A stretch of DNA of 64,000 nt from a virus, in IMG/VR virus record IMGVR_UViG_3300006100_000011, positions 22,982-86,981 of that record; one strand, 5' to 3'. Below are positions 49,455-57,570 of the stretch, piece after piece. A program made the position numbers and the translations under genes. Each line of letters begins with the position of its first letter. Positions within the stretch are counted from its first letter, which is position 1. Under the pieces are notes generated by a model that did not search any database, was not told the DNA's origin, and saw only the letters and a program-made list of their open reading frames with translations.

Positions 49455-49857
49455 TCCTAACCCTGCTGTTGTCTTTAGCGAAGGTCCTCTTTGGATGGAA
49501 TCAGTTGTGTCTGCTAGAAAGGACACAATAAATATTCTGCAAAAAATCAAAGAGTTCATGGATTACAAATCACAGAATCCACTGGCGTTGTTCGGTGGAA
49601 AGGATACTCCATTAGCTGGGGTATCTGGTAGTCCATATTCAAAGTATCTGCCTAAAGCTAGAAAAGCACATCTTACTCCTGACATCAGCATCATTTATGA
49701 ACTTAGCGGTAAAAACCCAACCACGATTAAGCTGTTAGGAGTATTCACTCATGCTGATCTAGGAACCGGAATGCCAGCTAATAAGAAGCGATCTGAACAG
49801 ATGGCTAAGCGTCTCGCTCGTGAAGACCTTGAAAATTTTTTGAAATCCCTTCTCTAA
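49447..49857 (+). CDS. YafQ/RelE-like toxin fold
   Basis: 136 residues. The YafQ pattern is recognisable: SKYLPKARKAHLTPDISIIYEL followed by IKLLGVFTHADLG (compare the R-x-x-H-x-x-PDWxLIY and TGxHADLF of YafQ). The N-terminal 60 residues form an extra helical region. RelE-superfamily toxins cut mRNA at the ribosome. The ATG at 49447 overlaps the preceding gene by eight bases. Confidence 0.55.
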   Translation: MSNPNPAVVFSEGPLWMESVVSARKDTINILQKIKEFMDYKSQNPLALFGGKDTPLAGVSGSPYSKYLPKARKAHLTPDISIIYELSGKNPTTIKLLGVFTHADLGTGMPANKKRSEQMAKRLAREDLENFLKSLL

Positions 49858-49884
49858 TAAAATAACCTAACTGTATCTTTTTGG

Positions 49885-49913
49885 TTGACACTGTTACCCA
49901 AAACTGCTATAAC
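49885..49913 (+). promoter_or_regulatory. Early-type promoter (TTGACA-17-TATAAC)
   Basis: TTGACA 49885-49890, 17 bp, TATAAC 49908-49913; the spacer and -10 repeat the promoter at 49202 almost exactly. AAGGAG follows before 49939. Confidence 0.7.
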
Positions 49914-49938
49914 GAATGTATAGCAAGGAGATAGTCAC

Positions 49939-50607
49939 ATGGCTCGTTATACTCGCCCCGTCTACAACACTGTTGATGTTTTTGCTGCTGCATGTGCTGC
50001 CCAGCGTATCAACGGTGAATATCTCAAGCAAGATGATGTTACTGTTTATGACGATGATCATGAATATAGCCATAAGGTGAATCGTGTTGCTAACAAGACC
50101 TTGACTCACCAGTTTCTTAAGGGTGATTTTGATATCACTGACGGTGACCGTGAAATGGCTGAAAAGGTTATGACCTATTGTCGCGGTCTTACTTTCAAGT
50201 TGCTTACCAACAAGCGTTTGAGCGACTTTGAAGCAACCATGCTTACTATCGTTGAAAAGTCAACCACCGACAGCAACTATGATATTGCTGTTGTTGCCTC
50301 GCTTCCTGCTTCGTATGAGCGTTCTATTGCTCGTACTGAACAGAATATTCGCCTTCGTGAGACTGAAGGTTTTGTTGGGCAGGTTGGTGATAAGGTTGGA
50401 CTTTCTGTTGAAGTCGTTCGCTGTAATTTCTCCGATCAGTGGGGTACTCATTTTGTGACTACGATTACTCCTGACAACAAGCAGGTGTTTTTTGCATTCC
50501 GCAACTCGCTTGCTGTTGGTGACACTATCACGATTGAGGGTAAGGTAAAGGCCCATCGCAATCAGCGTGAGGATAGCACCCAGCTTAACTATGTTAAGGT
50601 CCTGTAA
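49939..50607 (+). CDS. Conserved-type phage protein with OB-fold-like C-terminus
   Basis: 222 residues. The C-terminal 75 residues (GDKVGLSVEVVRCNFSDQWG, TTITPDNKQVFFAFRN, VGDTITIEGKVKAHRNQ) have the strand order of an OB fold, as in nucleic-acid-binding proteins. The N-terminal 150 residues are helical. It has a strong promoter and RBS, so it is probably abundant. A single-strand-binding or replication/recombination role is inferred. Confidence 0.6.
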   Translation: MARYTRPVYNTVDVFAAACAAQRINGEYLKQDDVTVYDDDHEYSHKVNRVANKTLTHQFLKGDFDITDGDREMAEKVMTYCRGLTFKLLTNKRLSDFEATMLTIVEKSTTDSNYDIAVVASLPASYERSIARTEQNIRLRETEGFVGQVGDKVGLSVEVVRCNFSDQWGTHFVTTITPDNKQVFFAFRNSLAVGDTITIEGKVKAHRNQREDSTQLNYVKVL

Positions 50608-50612
50608 TTGTA

Positions 50613-50822
50613 ATGAACGCTGACAAAGAAAATGTATTCCGCACTTTACGTGAAGAGGAGTTGTTTGTGACTTTTTGGGGGTGCCGTTTTGGATTTCACA
50701 AATGGTTGAAGTATCGTGAGCCTACAAAGGTACACGACTCCTATTACATGTGTACTGTGCAGGAGAGGCGCTGCGGTTCTTGTAACAAGGCTGATAGAAT
50801 TATTTTAGAAAAGACTGTATAA
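50613..50822 (+). CDS. Small zinc-ribbon-like protein
   Basis: 69 residues. FWGCRFGFHKWLKYREPTK and YMCTVQERRCGSCNKADR, with Cys/His arranged like a zinc ribbon. Pattern seen in phages and hosts; function unknown. Confidence 0.55.
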   Translation: MNADKENVFRTLREEELFVTFWGCRFGFHKWLKYREPTKVHDSYYMCTVQERRCGSCNKADRIILEKTV

Positions 50823-50823
50823 A

Positions 50824-51210
50824 ATGACCGATTGGATCAAAGCTATTCAGAGCGTTGGGCGAGGTTTTCGCCCGGGTATGGAAGTCCAAATGATTTCTGC
50901 CGGTACCGGAGTGGGCAAGTCTGTAATCATGGATTTTGAATCCGATGACTTCACTGACTGGGAACATGTTATGCGACCGCATTATGTGGAAACAGCAGTG
51001 TGGGGAGAGGTGGGAGAGGTAGCTTGGTATAAGTTCTCCAGAAAGCCAAAGCTAGCTATTATCTATAGTGCAACCAAAGTGATTCGTCATAACGAAGATG
51101 GTTCGTTTGAATATATCAAGAATCGTACTGGTACTGGTGTTAAGGTACTAGACGCAGAAGAAGAAAAAGAAATGACTTGGATCATTCTTAAAGCAAGGAG
51201 TATGGACTAA
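50824..51210 (+). CDS. Small protein with isolated Walker A motif
   Basis: 128 residues. RGFRPGMEVQMISAGTGVGK and the following Ser make a Walker A (GTGVGKS) like that of DnaB/gp41 helicases, but no Walker B or arginine finger follows and the protein is far too short for a helicase. The C-terminal part is an unassigned beta region. It could bind a nucleotide without hydrolysis, or be a remnant. Overlaps the next ATG by one base. Confidence 0.55.
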   Translation: MTDWIKAIQSVGRGFRPGMEVQMISAGTGVGKSVIMDFESDDFTDWEHVMRPHYVETAVWGEVGEVAWYKFSRKPKLAIIYSATKVIRHNEDGSFEYIKNRTGTGVKVLDAEEEKEMTWIILKARSMD

Positions 51211-51539
51211 TGCAAATCGCAATCGCAGATACAGATGGTCGTGTTCATCTTTGGGGTGATGTCACTAGCATCAACGAAGATGGTTCCATTAACTTTTACG
51301 TACTTAATGGCGCCTGGGATGGTAGGTACCACAATGGACAGGTCTTTGTAGAGTACACTAAGGCACTGTTTCCCGGTATGCTTGTATGGGTCGGTAATGC
51401 TCCCGGCGACTACAACCACGCTATACCTTGGATTCAAGATGAGATTAGCAAGCCAGACTATGTAATGACGCAGCCTGATCAGTATGTTGCTCCTATTAGG
51501 GAAGTTGAAGAAGATGAATGGGATGATATTCCCTTCTGA
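51210..51539 (+). CDS. Unknown beta-rich protein
   Basis: 109 residues, beta-rich (QIAIADTDGRVHLWGDVTSI; KALFPGMLVWVGNAPGDYNH), acidic end. No family recognised. Overlaps the next gene by 17 bases. Confidence 0.5.
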   Translation: MQIAIADTDGRVHLWGDVTSINEDGSINFYVLNGAWDGRYHNGQVFVEYTKALFPGMLVWVGNAPGDYNHAIPWIQDEISKPDYVMTQPDQYVAPIREVEEDEWDDIPF

Positions 51540-51771
51540 CAACTGCTATCTTCCGATCCATAGGATAGAGTATGTTCGTGTTGGTATACAGCGGACATGC
51601 CACACAGAGGTTTGGAGTAACTTTGTCAACTCTCTCCCGGTAACAATTCAGTCTGGTTGGGATAACTTAGCACGAGAGCGTATCAAAGATTGGAACGGTA
51701 CTCTAATCAACGATGTAGTAGTGTTCAATACCGAGCAAGACAAGATGTGGTTTATATTGAGGTGGTCGTAA
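51523..51771 (+). CDS. Small paralogous protein, family member D
   Basis: 82 residues. Ends DVVVFNTEQDKMWFILRWS, matching the C-terminal motif of the 33240-34170 paralogues. RTCHTEVWSNFV carries the aromatic centre. The ATG at 51523 overlaps the previous gene. Ends shortly before the ligase promoter. Confidence 0.5.
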   Translation: MIFPSDNCYLPIHRIEYVRVGIQRTCHTEVWSNFVNSLPVTIQSGWDNLARERIKDWNGTLINDVVVFNTEQDKMWFILRWS

Positions 51772-51780
51772 CCTTTCTTG

Positions 51781-51809
51781 TTGACATTCACCCTACAATA
51801 TAGTATATA
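51781..51809 (+). promoter_or_regulatory. Early-type promoter (TTGACA-17-TATATA)
   Basis: TTGACA 51781-51786, 17 bp, TATATA 51804-51809; first ATG after it is the ligase at 51817, which leaves little leader. Confidence 0.6.
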
Positions 51810-51816
51810 GAAGACT

Positions 51817-53175
51817 ATGAGCGCAAACTTTATCAAACAATTGAACGAGGATAATGGTCGTCTTCACAAAGAAGATGTCCTTAGCCAGGCCCTTACTGCT
51901 GCTAATCTAGGAAGCGATATTGCTATTCGTTTTCTGTGCGGGCTTAAGGCATGTTACAACCCATATGAAACATTTGGTATCAAGCAGATTCCTGATACAG
52001 TTGGTATTGTTGATGCAGAGAATCCGTGGGACGAGTTCTTTGACTTGTTGCAGGCACTTAGTGATCGTCGCTTGACTGGACATGATGCCCGCGATGCGGT
52101 AGCAGAAATGTCGGAACGTTTTGACAGTGATGAATGGAATCTGTTCCTTGCTCCTATCCTTCGGCGTGACATGCGCTGCGGTATTAGCACTACTACTGTC
52201 AACAAGATTGTCAAGAAAACCAACTACGAGATTCCTGTATTCTCGTGTCAGCTTGCTAGCAACTGTGAGGGTCGCCCTGAAATGAAGGGCATCAAGCGAC
52301 TCGAACCCAAGCTCGACGGTGTTCGTGTTCTGTTAGTAGTTACCGTGACTGACAGTGGCACTCACACAACTTGCTACAGTCGCAATGGCAAGGTCTTTGA
52401 GAACTTCAAGCACATTGAAGACCAGATTATTGATAATCTGCTACAGCTTATCTTTGCCCGCAATAGCGTAAGTATTCCTGGTTCTGATATTACTCGTGGC
52501 TTCGTCCTTGATGGTGAAGTTGTTGGCAATAGCTTCCAAGAACTGATGCGTCAGGCTCGTCGTAAAGAGAATGTAGCAGCAGAAGATAGCGTGTTCCACG
52601 TATTTGACATTCTTCCTATCGCTGACTTTGGTCGTGGACACTGGAATGCACAGTTGAGCAAGCGTATCAAGCTACTTGAAGCTATGAAGCCTGCTATCGA
52701 CAAGATGCCTAATGTAGAACTGCTGCCGCACCTTGAAGTTAACCTCGATGAACACGAAGGTCGCAGCAAGTTTGAGCGTTATTGCAGTGACATGGTTGCT
52801 GCTGGGTTTGAAGGCGTGATGATTAAGGACCTCGATAGTCCTTATATCTGCAAGCGTAGCGCCAGCTGGATGAAGTACAAGCCTACGATCACTGTTGATC
52901 TTGAAGTTATCGGTCTTGAAGAAGGTACCGGTCGTAACAAGAACCGTTTGGGCGCACTTGTCTGCAATGGTGTTGATGATGGTAAGGAAATCACTGTCAA
53001 TGCTGGTAGTGGGTTCAGTGATGCAGAGCGTGACAGTCTTTGGGAAGATCGCAACTTGATCGTGGGTCGCACCGTTGAGATTATGGCTGATGCTATCACG
53101 CAGAATCAGGATGGTACTTACAGTCTGCGTTTCCCGCGTTTTGTTCGCTTCCGTGATGATAAGGAGAATGTATAA
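51817..53175 (+). CDS. 30: ATP-dependent DNA ligase (T4 gp30 type)
   Basis: 452 residues. The adenylylation motif is RLEPKLDGVRVLL (Lys about residue 165). Others: CYSRNGKVFENF (motif III), FVLDGEVVG (IIIa-type), GFEGVMIKDL (IV) and SWMKYKP (V). An N-terminal helical domain precedes them and an OB domain follows. It seals nicks in lagging-strand synthesis and repair. The start shows no clear RBS. Overlaps the next gene by one base. Confidence 0.93.
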   Translation: MSANFIKQLNEDNGRLHKEDVLSQALTAANLGSDIAIRFLCGLKACYNPYETFGIKQIPDTVGIVDAENPWDEFFDLLQALSDRRLTGHDARDAVAEMSERFDSDEWNLFLAPILRRDMRCGISTTTVNKIVKKTNYEIPVFSCQLASNCEGRPEMKGIKRLEPKLDGVRVLLVVTVTDSGTHTTCYSRNGKVFENFKHIEDQIIDNLLQLIFARNSVSIPGSDITRGFVLDGEVVGNSFQELMRQARRKENVAAEDSVFHVFDILPIADFGRGHWNAQLSKRIKLLEAMKPAIDKMPNVELLPHLEVNLDEHEGRSKFERYCSDMVAAGFEGVMIKDLDSPYICKRSASWMKYKPTITVDLEVIGLEEGTGRNKNRLGALVCNGVDDGKEITVNAGSGFSDAERDSLWEDRNLIVGRTVEIMADAITQNQDGTYSLRFPRFVRFRDDKENV

Positions 53176-53327
53176 TGGAAGTTAAGTGGTATATGATTGC
53201 AGTTGCAACTATCTTTGGACTTGGTATGGCGGCAGCTACTTATACTGAGTTTCAAAAGTCACAGTGTAAGATTGCTGCTATTCAAGCGCACATGACGCCT
53301 GATCAGATTGAGCAGGTGTGCAAGTGA
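53175..53327 (+). CDS. Small membrane protein
   Basis: 50 residues: a membrane helix (about 5-22, YMIAVATIFGLGMAAATY) then a short soluble tail with two Cys (QCKIAAIQAH; QVCK). ATG overlaps the ligase stop. Confidence 0.55.
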   Translation: MEVKWYMIAVATIFGLGMAAATYTEFQKSQCKIAAIQAHMTPDQIEQVCK

Positions 53328-53503
53328 GTAGTCTTGGAATGATCTTTGAAGAATCGCCACAGCGTTGTGAAATGTGCGGCATTATCGCAGAAACTCGTCC
53401 ATATGGTCTTAATCATGAAGAAATCTGCTTTGATTGCGCCATGAAGGATGAGGCACTTACTGAGATTCGTGCTAAGCAACTGTTGTTCGGGGAAGGAGAA
53501 TAA
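53324..53503 (+). CDS. Small zinc-finger-like protein
   Basis: 59 residues from the GTG at 53324 (ATG 53339 is an alternative). Two CxxC pairs: RCEMCGIIAE and CFDCAMKDE. Likely one zinc site; a transcription or nucleic-acid role is possible. Overlaps the preceding stop by four bases. Confidence 0.55.
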   Translation: MSSLGMIFEESPQRCEMCGIIAETRPYGLNHEEICFDCAMKDEALTEIRAKQLLFGEGE

Positions 53504-53505
53504 TA

Positions 53506-53679
53506 ATGGAAATTCAACCCAAAGATACAAGTCGTGGGCATTTCTATGTCAGCATGGCTAAGAGCATGTTGCGTATCGGTGCAAGTCTTGCATTGATGAT
53601 GATGACAGGGGTGTTTGAAATCGCAGGTTGCTTACTCTTTGCAGCAGAACTGTTGGGAATTCTAGAGGAGCTAGTGTAA
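53506..53679 (+). CDS. Small membrane protein
   Basis: 57 residues with AAGGAG site. Helical hydrophobic span (MLRIGASLALMMMTGVFEIA, then AGCLLFAAELLGI). Role unknown. Confidence 0.5.
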   Translation: MEIQPKDTSRGHFYVSMAKSMLRIGASLALMMMTGVFEIAGCLLFAAELLGILEELV

Positions 53680-53681
53680 TC

Positions 53682-53918
53682 ATGGAAGACGATTATGATG
53701 CACTAAAGGATACTGCTGAATGGGCTGAAAAGTTACTTGGAAAGTCGTATGTGTTTGAAGACGGCGATATGATTGAAGTGATTCAAGTAAAGCGCCGTGA
53801 TACTGGTCCTTGGATCACTTTTCATATCACACAAGGCCCTGGAATCCCTCGCAAGGGAGTTATGATGGCCGAAGAGTTCAACGTTACGTATGGACATTTA
53901 TTTGGTTTAGAAGACTAA
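53682..53918 (+). CDS. Unknown small protein
   Basis: 78 residues. Acidic N-terminal helix (DALKDTAEWAEKLLGKSY) then beta strands (MIEVIQVKRRDTGPWITFHI). No family recognised. Ends at the late promoter of the next gene. Confidence 0.5.
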   Translation: MEDDYDALKDTAEWAEKLLGKSYVFEDGDMIEVIQVKRRDTGPWITFHITQGPGIPRKGVMMAEEFNVTYGHLFGLED

Positions 53919-53921
53919 ATA
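53914..53921 (+). promoter_or_regulatory. Late promoter, leaderless type (ACTAAATA)
   Basis: Overlaps the preceding stop and ends four bases before the ATG at 53926; no ribosome-binding site lies between. Confidence 0.5.
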
Positions 53922-53925
53922 ATAG

Positions 53926-55395
53926 ATGTTCTTACGAAAAGTATTTAGTTTCGCTACACTAACCCTGTTGGTTGCACTTACTCTTAGCAGTATTGCGGCT
54001 TGGTATTCCATTCAGGGGTTAATGGCTATCTTCGCCGCAGCAGTCGTTCCCATTATGATCATGGGCGGATCGCTTGAGTTTGCTAAGGTTGTAACTACAG
54101 TTTGGCTACATAGATATTGGGATCGTGCTGGATGGAAGTTAAAGCTCTATTTGGTTCCTGCTGTTATTGCCCTTGCATTCTTGACAAGCATGGGTATCTT
54201 TGGCTTCTTGTCTAAGGCTCACAGTGATCAAACATTAGTAAGCGGTGATGTTGGCGCTAAGGTAGCAGTCTATGATATGAAGATACAGACTGCTAAAGAA
54301 AACATAGCCGCTAACCGTAAAGCACTTACACAAATGGATAGTCAGGTTGACCAATTATTAGGTCGTACTGCTGATGACAAGGGTGCAAATCGTGCTGTTT
54401 CAGTTCGTAATCAACAGAAAGCAGAGCGCAATCGCCTTCAGAAAGAGATTGAAGCAGACCAGCAAGCTATTGCTAAGTTGAATGATGAAGCTGCTCCTAT
54501 TCGTGCCCAAGTACGTAAGGTTGAAGCAGAAGTTGGACCTATCAAATATATTGCTGCATTGATCTATGGTGATAATCCAGATAGCAATTTATTAGAACGT
54601 GCTGTGCGATGGGTTATCATTCTCATTGTGTTTGTATTTGATCCTCTTGCTCTTACGCTTGTATTAGCTGCACAGAGTAGCTATGAATGGCTTGAAGAAG
54701 ACTTGAATAAGAAGGATGAAGAGGAAGAAACTGTGGAAGAAGTTCACGACAAGTGTGGTACACCTGAATGCTGTGGACAATGTGATACTGCTGTTGATGC
54801 AGACTTTATCGCAAAACTAAATGCAGTTAAGCCCAAGGAGGTTAATGATGATGCCACTTTACTATCAGCAGATGATGCTGGACATGATGAAGATGTGGGA
54901 GAAGAACTACAACAAGCACATCTTTCCGATGCAACTGAGGATGCTGGGGAACTGGAACCGAGTGAAGCAGAACCTGTCAAAGAACCTGAACCAATAGAGA
55001 TAGAAACTGAAGGCGTAACAATTCATCACAATGAAGGTGGTTATGTTCTTTATGAGGGCAAGTCAATGAGCAAGGAAGCATTAAAGGGAATGCGTCCTGA
55101 GTTGTTTGCAAATCCTGACGAAGGACATCATAGTGACACTAGTTTCGGTACAGCTTTCCCTAGATATGCTACTAAGGGCGATGTTTTCGTTAGAGTAGAT
55201 GTATTGCCTAATCGTGTATTCAAGTTTGACGGTGACAAGTGGATTGAAGTTAGCAAGGACCTTTCTAACTCATATATCTATGATGAAGAATATATCCGTT
55301 ATCTTGTAAGTAAGATTGAAACCGGCGAATATGATATTGATCTATTGTCTGATCTTGAAAAAGAACAGATTGAAGAATTTCTAAATCAAAAATAA
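53926..55395 (+). CDS. Large phage membrane protein with coiled coil
   Basis: 489 residues. Three N-terminal membrane helices (about 8-30, 33-55, 80-100). A long coiled coil (about 125-205: KIQTAKENIAANRKALTQMD, AERNRLQKEIEADQQAIAKL), then another membrane segment (about 225-250). The cytoplasmic tail is acidic with a CGTPECCGQC patch (about 275) and a compact C-terminal domain. T4-like phages carry similar proteins. It could be a membrane effector or superinfection factor. Leaderless late start. Confidence 0.55.
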   Translation: MFLRKVFSFATLTLLVALTLSSIAAWYSIQGLMAIFAAAVVPIMIMGGSLEFAKVVTTVWLHRYWDRAGWKLKLYLVPAVIALAFLTSMGIFGFLSKAHSDQTLVSGDVGAKVAVYDMKIQTAKENIAANRKALTQMDSQVDQLLGRTADDKGANRAVSVRNQQKAERNRLQKEIEADQQAIAKLNDEAAPIRAQVRKVEAEVGPIKYIAALIYGDNPDSNLLERAVRWVIILIVFVFDPLALTLVLAAQSSYEWLEEDLNKKDEEEETVEEVHDKCGTPECCGQCDTAVDADFIAKLNAVKPKEVNDDATLLSADDAGHDEDVGEELQQAHLSDATEDAGELEPSEAEPVKEPEPIEIETEGVTIHHNEGGYVLYEGKSMSKEALKGMRPELFANPDEGHHSDTSFGTAFPRYATKGDVFVRVDVLPNRVFKFDGDKWIEVSKDLSNSYIYDEEYIRYLVSKIETGEYDIDLLSDLEKEQIEEFLNQK

Positions 55396-55425
55396 GTTCA
55401 TATAAAAGCTCAGATAAGTAAAACT

Positions 55426-56625
55426 ATGACTGATAAAAAACTACAAGACTGCTCCTTTTGTGGGAAGCACAAAGATGAAGTTGCAAAACTAATCGTAGGA
55501 GATGATGTAGCAATTTGCAGTACTTGCATTGCACTATGCAACGAACTCATGGATGATGACAAGGTTGTAGACATCATTGAAAAGATTGATACTGGTGACT
55601 TTGATGCATATAGCATTAAAGAACATTTGGATCAGTTAGTCATTGGCCAACATAGCGCCAAAGAGATTCTTGCAGTCGCTATCTCAAATCACTATAAGAG
55701 GATTACCAACCCACCTAAGGATTTAGAAATCCAGAAAGGTAACGTGTTGTTGATTGGGCCAACTGGTTCGGGTAAGACATTGCTTGCTAAGTCAGTTGCA
55801 AAGTATCTTAACGTTCCCTTCGTAGTTGCAGATGCTACTAACCTCACCGAAGCTGGTTATGTAGGTGAAGATGCTGAGTCAATGATTGCTATGTTGCTTG
55901 CACTTGCTGACAACGATGTTAAGAAGGCAGAACGCGGTATCGTTTTCATTGACGAAATTGACAAGATTGCTCGTAAGAGTGAAAGCACTAGCATTACCCG
56001 TGACGTTAGTGGCGAAGGCGTACAGCAAGCATTATTGAAGATGGTTGAAGGTACCAAGTGTCGTGTAAGCCCAGTTGGCAAAAGAAAACACCCACAGGGC
56101 GAGACTGTTGAAGTTGACACTAAGAACATCTTGTTCATTGCAGGTGGTGCATTTGTTGGACTTGAGCAGATTATCAAGAATCGTACTCAGGGTTCAAGCA
56201 TTGGATTCGGAGCAGAAGTAAAGAGTAAGACTGAAAAGCAGGATATTACTGATGTATCTCCCGATGATCTTACTCGCTTTGGTATGATCCCCGAATTCAT
56301 TGGTCGTTTCACTACTACGGTTACGTTACAAGAACTTACGCTTGATCAATTGGTAGAAGTGTTGACTGATGTTAAGAACAACTTCATTGACCAGTACAAG
56401 TATCTGTTCGCTATTGATGGTATTGAACTTACATTCACTTGTGATGCTATTAGACGTATTGCACAGAACTGCATTGATCTAAAGACCGGCGCTCGTGGTC
56501 TACATACTGAGATTGAAAGAATCTTGATGCCACATATGTTCCATATTCGTAAGTATAAGGAACAGGATATCAAAGAACTAGTGATTGATGTTGCTCTAAT
56601 TGAGAACCCAAAAGCATTAGTTTAA
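55426..56625 (+). CDS. clpX: ClpX unfoldase
   Basis: 399 residues, complete. N-terminal zinc domain: [12 protein letters not shown] and [15 protein letters not shown]+ parts: [15 protein letters not shown] (Walker A), GYVGEDAE (pore-1 loop), IVFIDEIDK (Walker B), KRKHPQGE (RKH loop), SSIGFGAE (IGF loop docking ClpP), [10 protein letters not shown] (sensor 1 area), [14 protein letters not shown] (sensor 2). The intact IGF loop implies it can pair with a ClpP, phage or host. Acts in the cytoplasm to unfold proteins for degradation. It carries no obvious RBS and follows the membrane-protein gene. Confidence 0.95.
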   Translation: MTDKKLQDCSFCGKHKDEVAKLIVGDDVAICSTCIALCNELMDDDKVVDIIEKIDTGDFDAYSIKEHLDQLVIGQHSAKEILAVAISNHYKRITNPPKDLEIQKGNVLLIGPTGSGKTLLAKSVAKYLNVPFVVADATNLTEAGYVGEDAESMIAMLLALADNDVKKAERGIVFIDEIDKIARKSESTSITRDVSGEGVQQALLKMVEGTKCRVSPVGKRKHPQGETVEVDTKNILFIAGGAFVGLEQIIKNRTQGSSIGFGAEVKSKTEKQDITDVSPDDLTRFGMIPEFIGRFTTTVTLQELTLDQLVEVLTDVKNNFIDQYKYLFAIDGIELTFTCDAIRRIAQNCIDLKTGARGLHTEIERILMPHMFHIRKYKEQDIKELVIDVALIENPKALV

Positions 56626-56666
56626 CCAAAATACTAGACGTTTTTACGAAAATATAGTATATAAGT

Positions 56667-56699
56667 ATTGTTGTAGATGCTTTATAGGTCTACAACAAT
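56667..56699 (+). promoter_or_regulatory. Hairpin in the hsp20 leader
   Basis: A perfect 11-bp stem (ATTGTTGTAGA/TCTACAACAAT) with an 11-base loop, after an AT-rich TATAGTATATAAG stretch (56652-56664) that may be a promoter. No U-tract. The Hsp20 ATG is 30 bases downstream with AAAGGAG. Confidence 0.55.
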
Positions 56700-56728
56700 A
56701 GTCTTGCTTAATATAAAGGAGATAAAAC

Positions 56729-57199
56729 ATGACTAATCAACTAACCCTTCGTTCCCTAGACATTCCTGCTATTCACAAGTTTGGTATCGGCTTTGACGGT
56801 ATCTTTGATGAACTGATGCGTGTCAACGCCCAGCAGGCAAACACCAACTATCCCCCATACAATATTGTAAAGCATGATGACGATCACTTCGCCATTGAGC
56901 TTGCCGTTGCGGGGTTCCGTGAGGGTGACATTAGTATTACAGTAGAGAAGAACATTCTTACCATTAAGGGCGAAAAGGTTCAGGACTTAGAAGACGTTGA
57001 TTCTTCTGTATCTGTTCCTAAGCCTGAGTATGTACATCGTGGCATTAGTTCCCGAGACTTTGCTCGTACATTCACTCTTGCCGAACACGTTGAAGTTATC
57101 GGTGCAAATGCAGAGAACGGTATTCTCAAGATTGAATTGGAGCGTCAAGTTCCTGAGGAACAGAAGCCCAAAACGGTTGCAATCACTTACACAAAGTGA
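56729..57199 (+). CDS. Small heat-shock protein (Hsp20/IbpA type)
   Basis: 156 residues. Starts with the IbpA-like pattern and central alpha-crystallin domain: NIVKHDDDHFAIELAVAGFR, SITVEKNILTIKGEK, GISSRDFARTFTLAEHVEV and GILKIELERQVPE. Holds unfolded proteins without ATP. Phage Hsp20 genes are known in T4-like marine phages. Placed between clpX and clpS, so part of a protein-quality set. AAAGGAG site. Confidence 0.93.
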   Translation: MTNQLTLRSLDIPAIHKFGIGFDGIFDELMRVNAQQANTNYPPYNIVKHDDDHFAIELAVAGFREGDISITVEKNILTIKGEKVQDLEDVDSSVSVPKPEYVHRGISSRDFARTFTLAEHVEVIGANAENGILKIELERQVPEEQKPKTVAITYTK

Positions 57200-57242
57200 T
57201 ATAAATAAAATAGTGATTGCGGGTAATAGTGCCCGCAATCAC
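57200..57242 (+). promoter_or_regulatory. Late promoter followed by strong 5'-end hairpin
   Basis: TATAAATA (57200-57207), the exact T4 late consensus. Starting six bases later is an 11-bp perfect stem (GTGATTGCGGG/CCCGCAATCAC, 57213-57242, 8-base loop). It drives clpS. No U-tract, so not a terminator for hsp20 by itself. Confidence 0.75.
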
Positions 57243-57261
57243 ATACTAAAGGAAGTTTATA

Positions 57262-57570
57262 ATGGCAAATGCAGAAGTCGGAACCAAGATCAGGCCAAAC
57301 CTTGCTCTCAAAGAGCCGCCGTTGTTCAAGGTAATCTATATCAATGACGATCATACTTCAATGGAGTTTGTGGTCAGTTCACTGATTGAATATTTCAACT
57401 ACAATCCTGACACTGCCACCCAGATTACAGTTGACGTTCACGAAAACGGAAGCGCAATCGTAGCAGTATTGCCCTATGAGATTGCGGAACAGAAAGGTAT
57501 TGAAGTTACCCTTGATGCTCGTGCCCAGGGCTACCCGCTTCAAGTTAAGGTTGAAGCTGAATCAAATTAA
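57262..57570 (+). CDS. clpS: ClpS adaptor
   Basis: 102 residues, full ClpS domain. FKVIYINDDHTSMEFVVSSL contains the N-degron pocket Asn-Asp-Asp and Met, VDVHENGSAIVAVLPYEIAE the conserved His and the following helix. ClpS normally passes N-end-rule substrates to ClpA; no ClpA was seen here, so it may retarget host ClpA or recruit to another unfoldase. Late promoter TATAAATA. AGGAAG site. Its end overlaps the minus-strand gene. Confidence 0.9.
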   Translation: MANAEVGTKIRPNLALKEPPLFKVIYINDDHTSMEFVVSSLIEYFNYNPDTATQITVDVHENGSAIVAVLPYEIAEQKGIEVTLDARAQGYPLQVKVEAESN

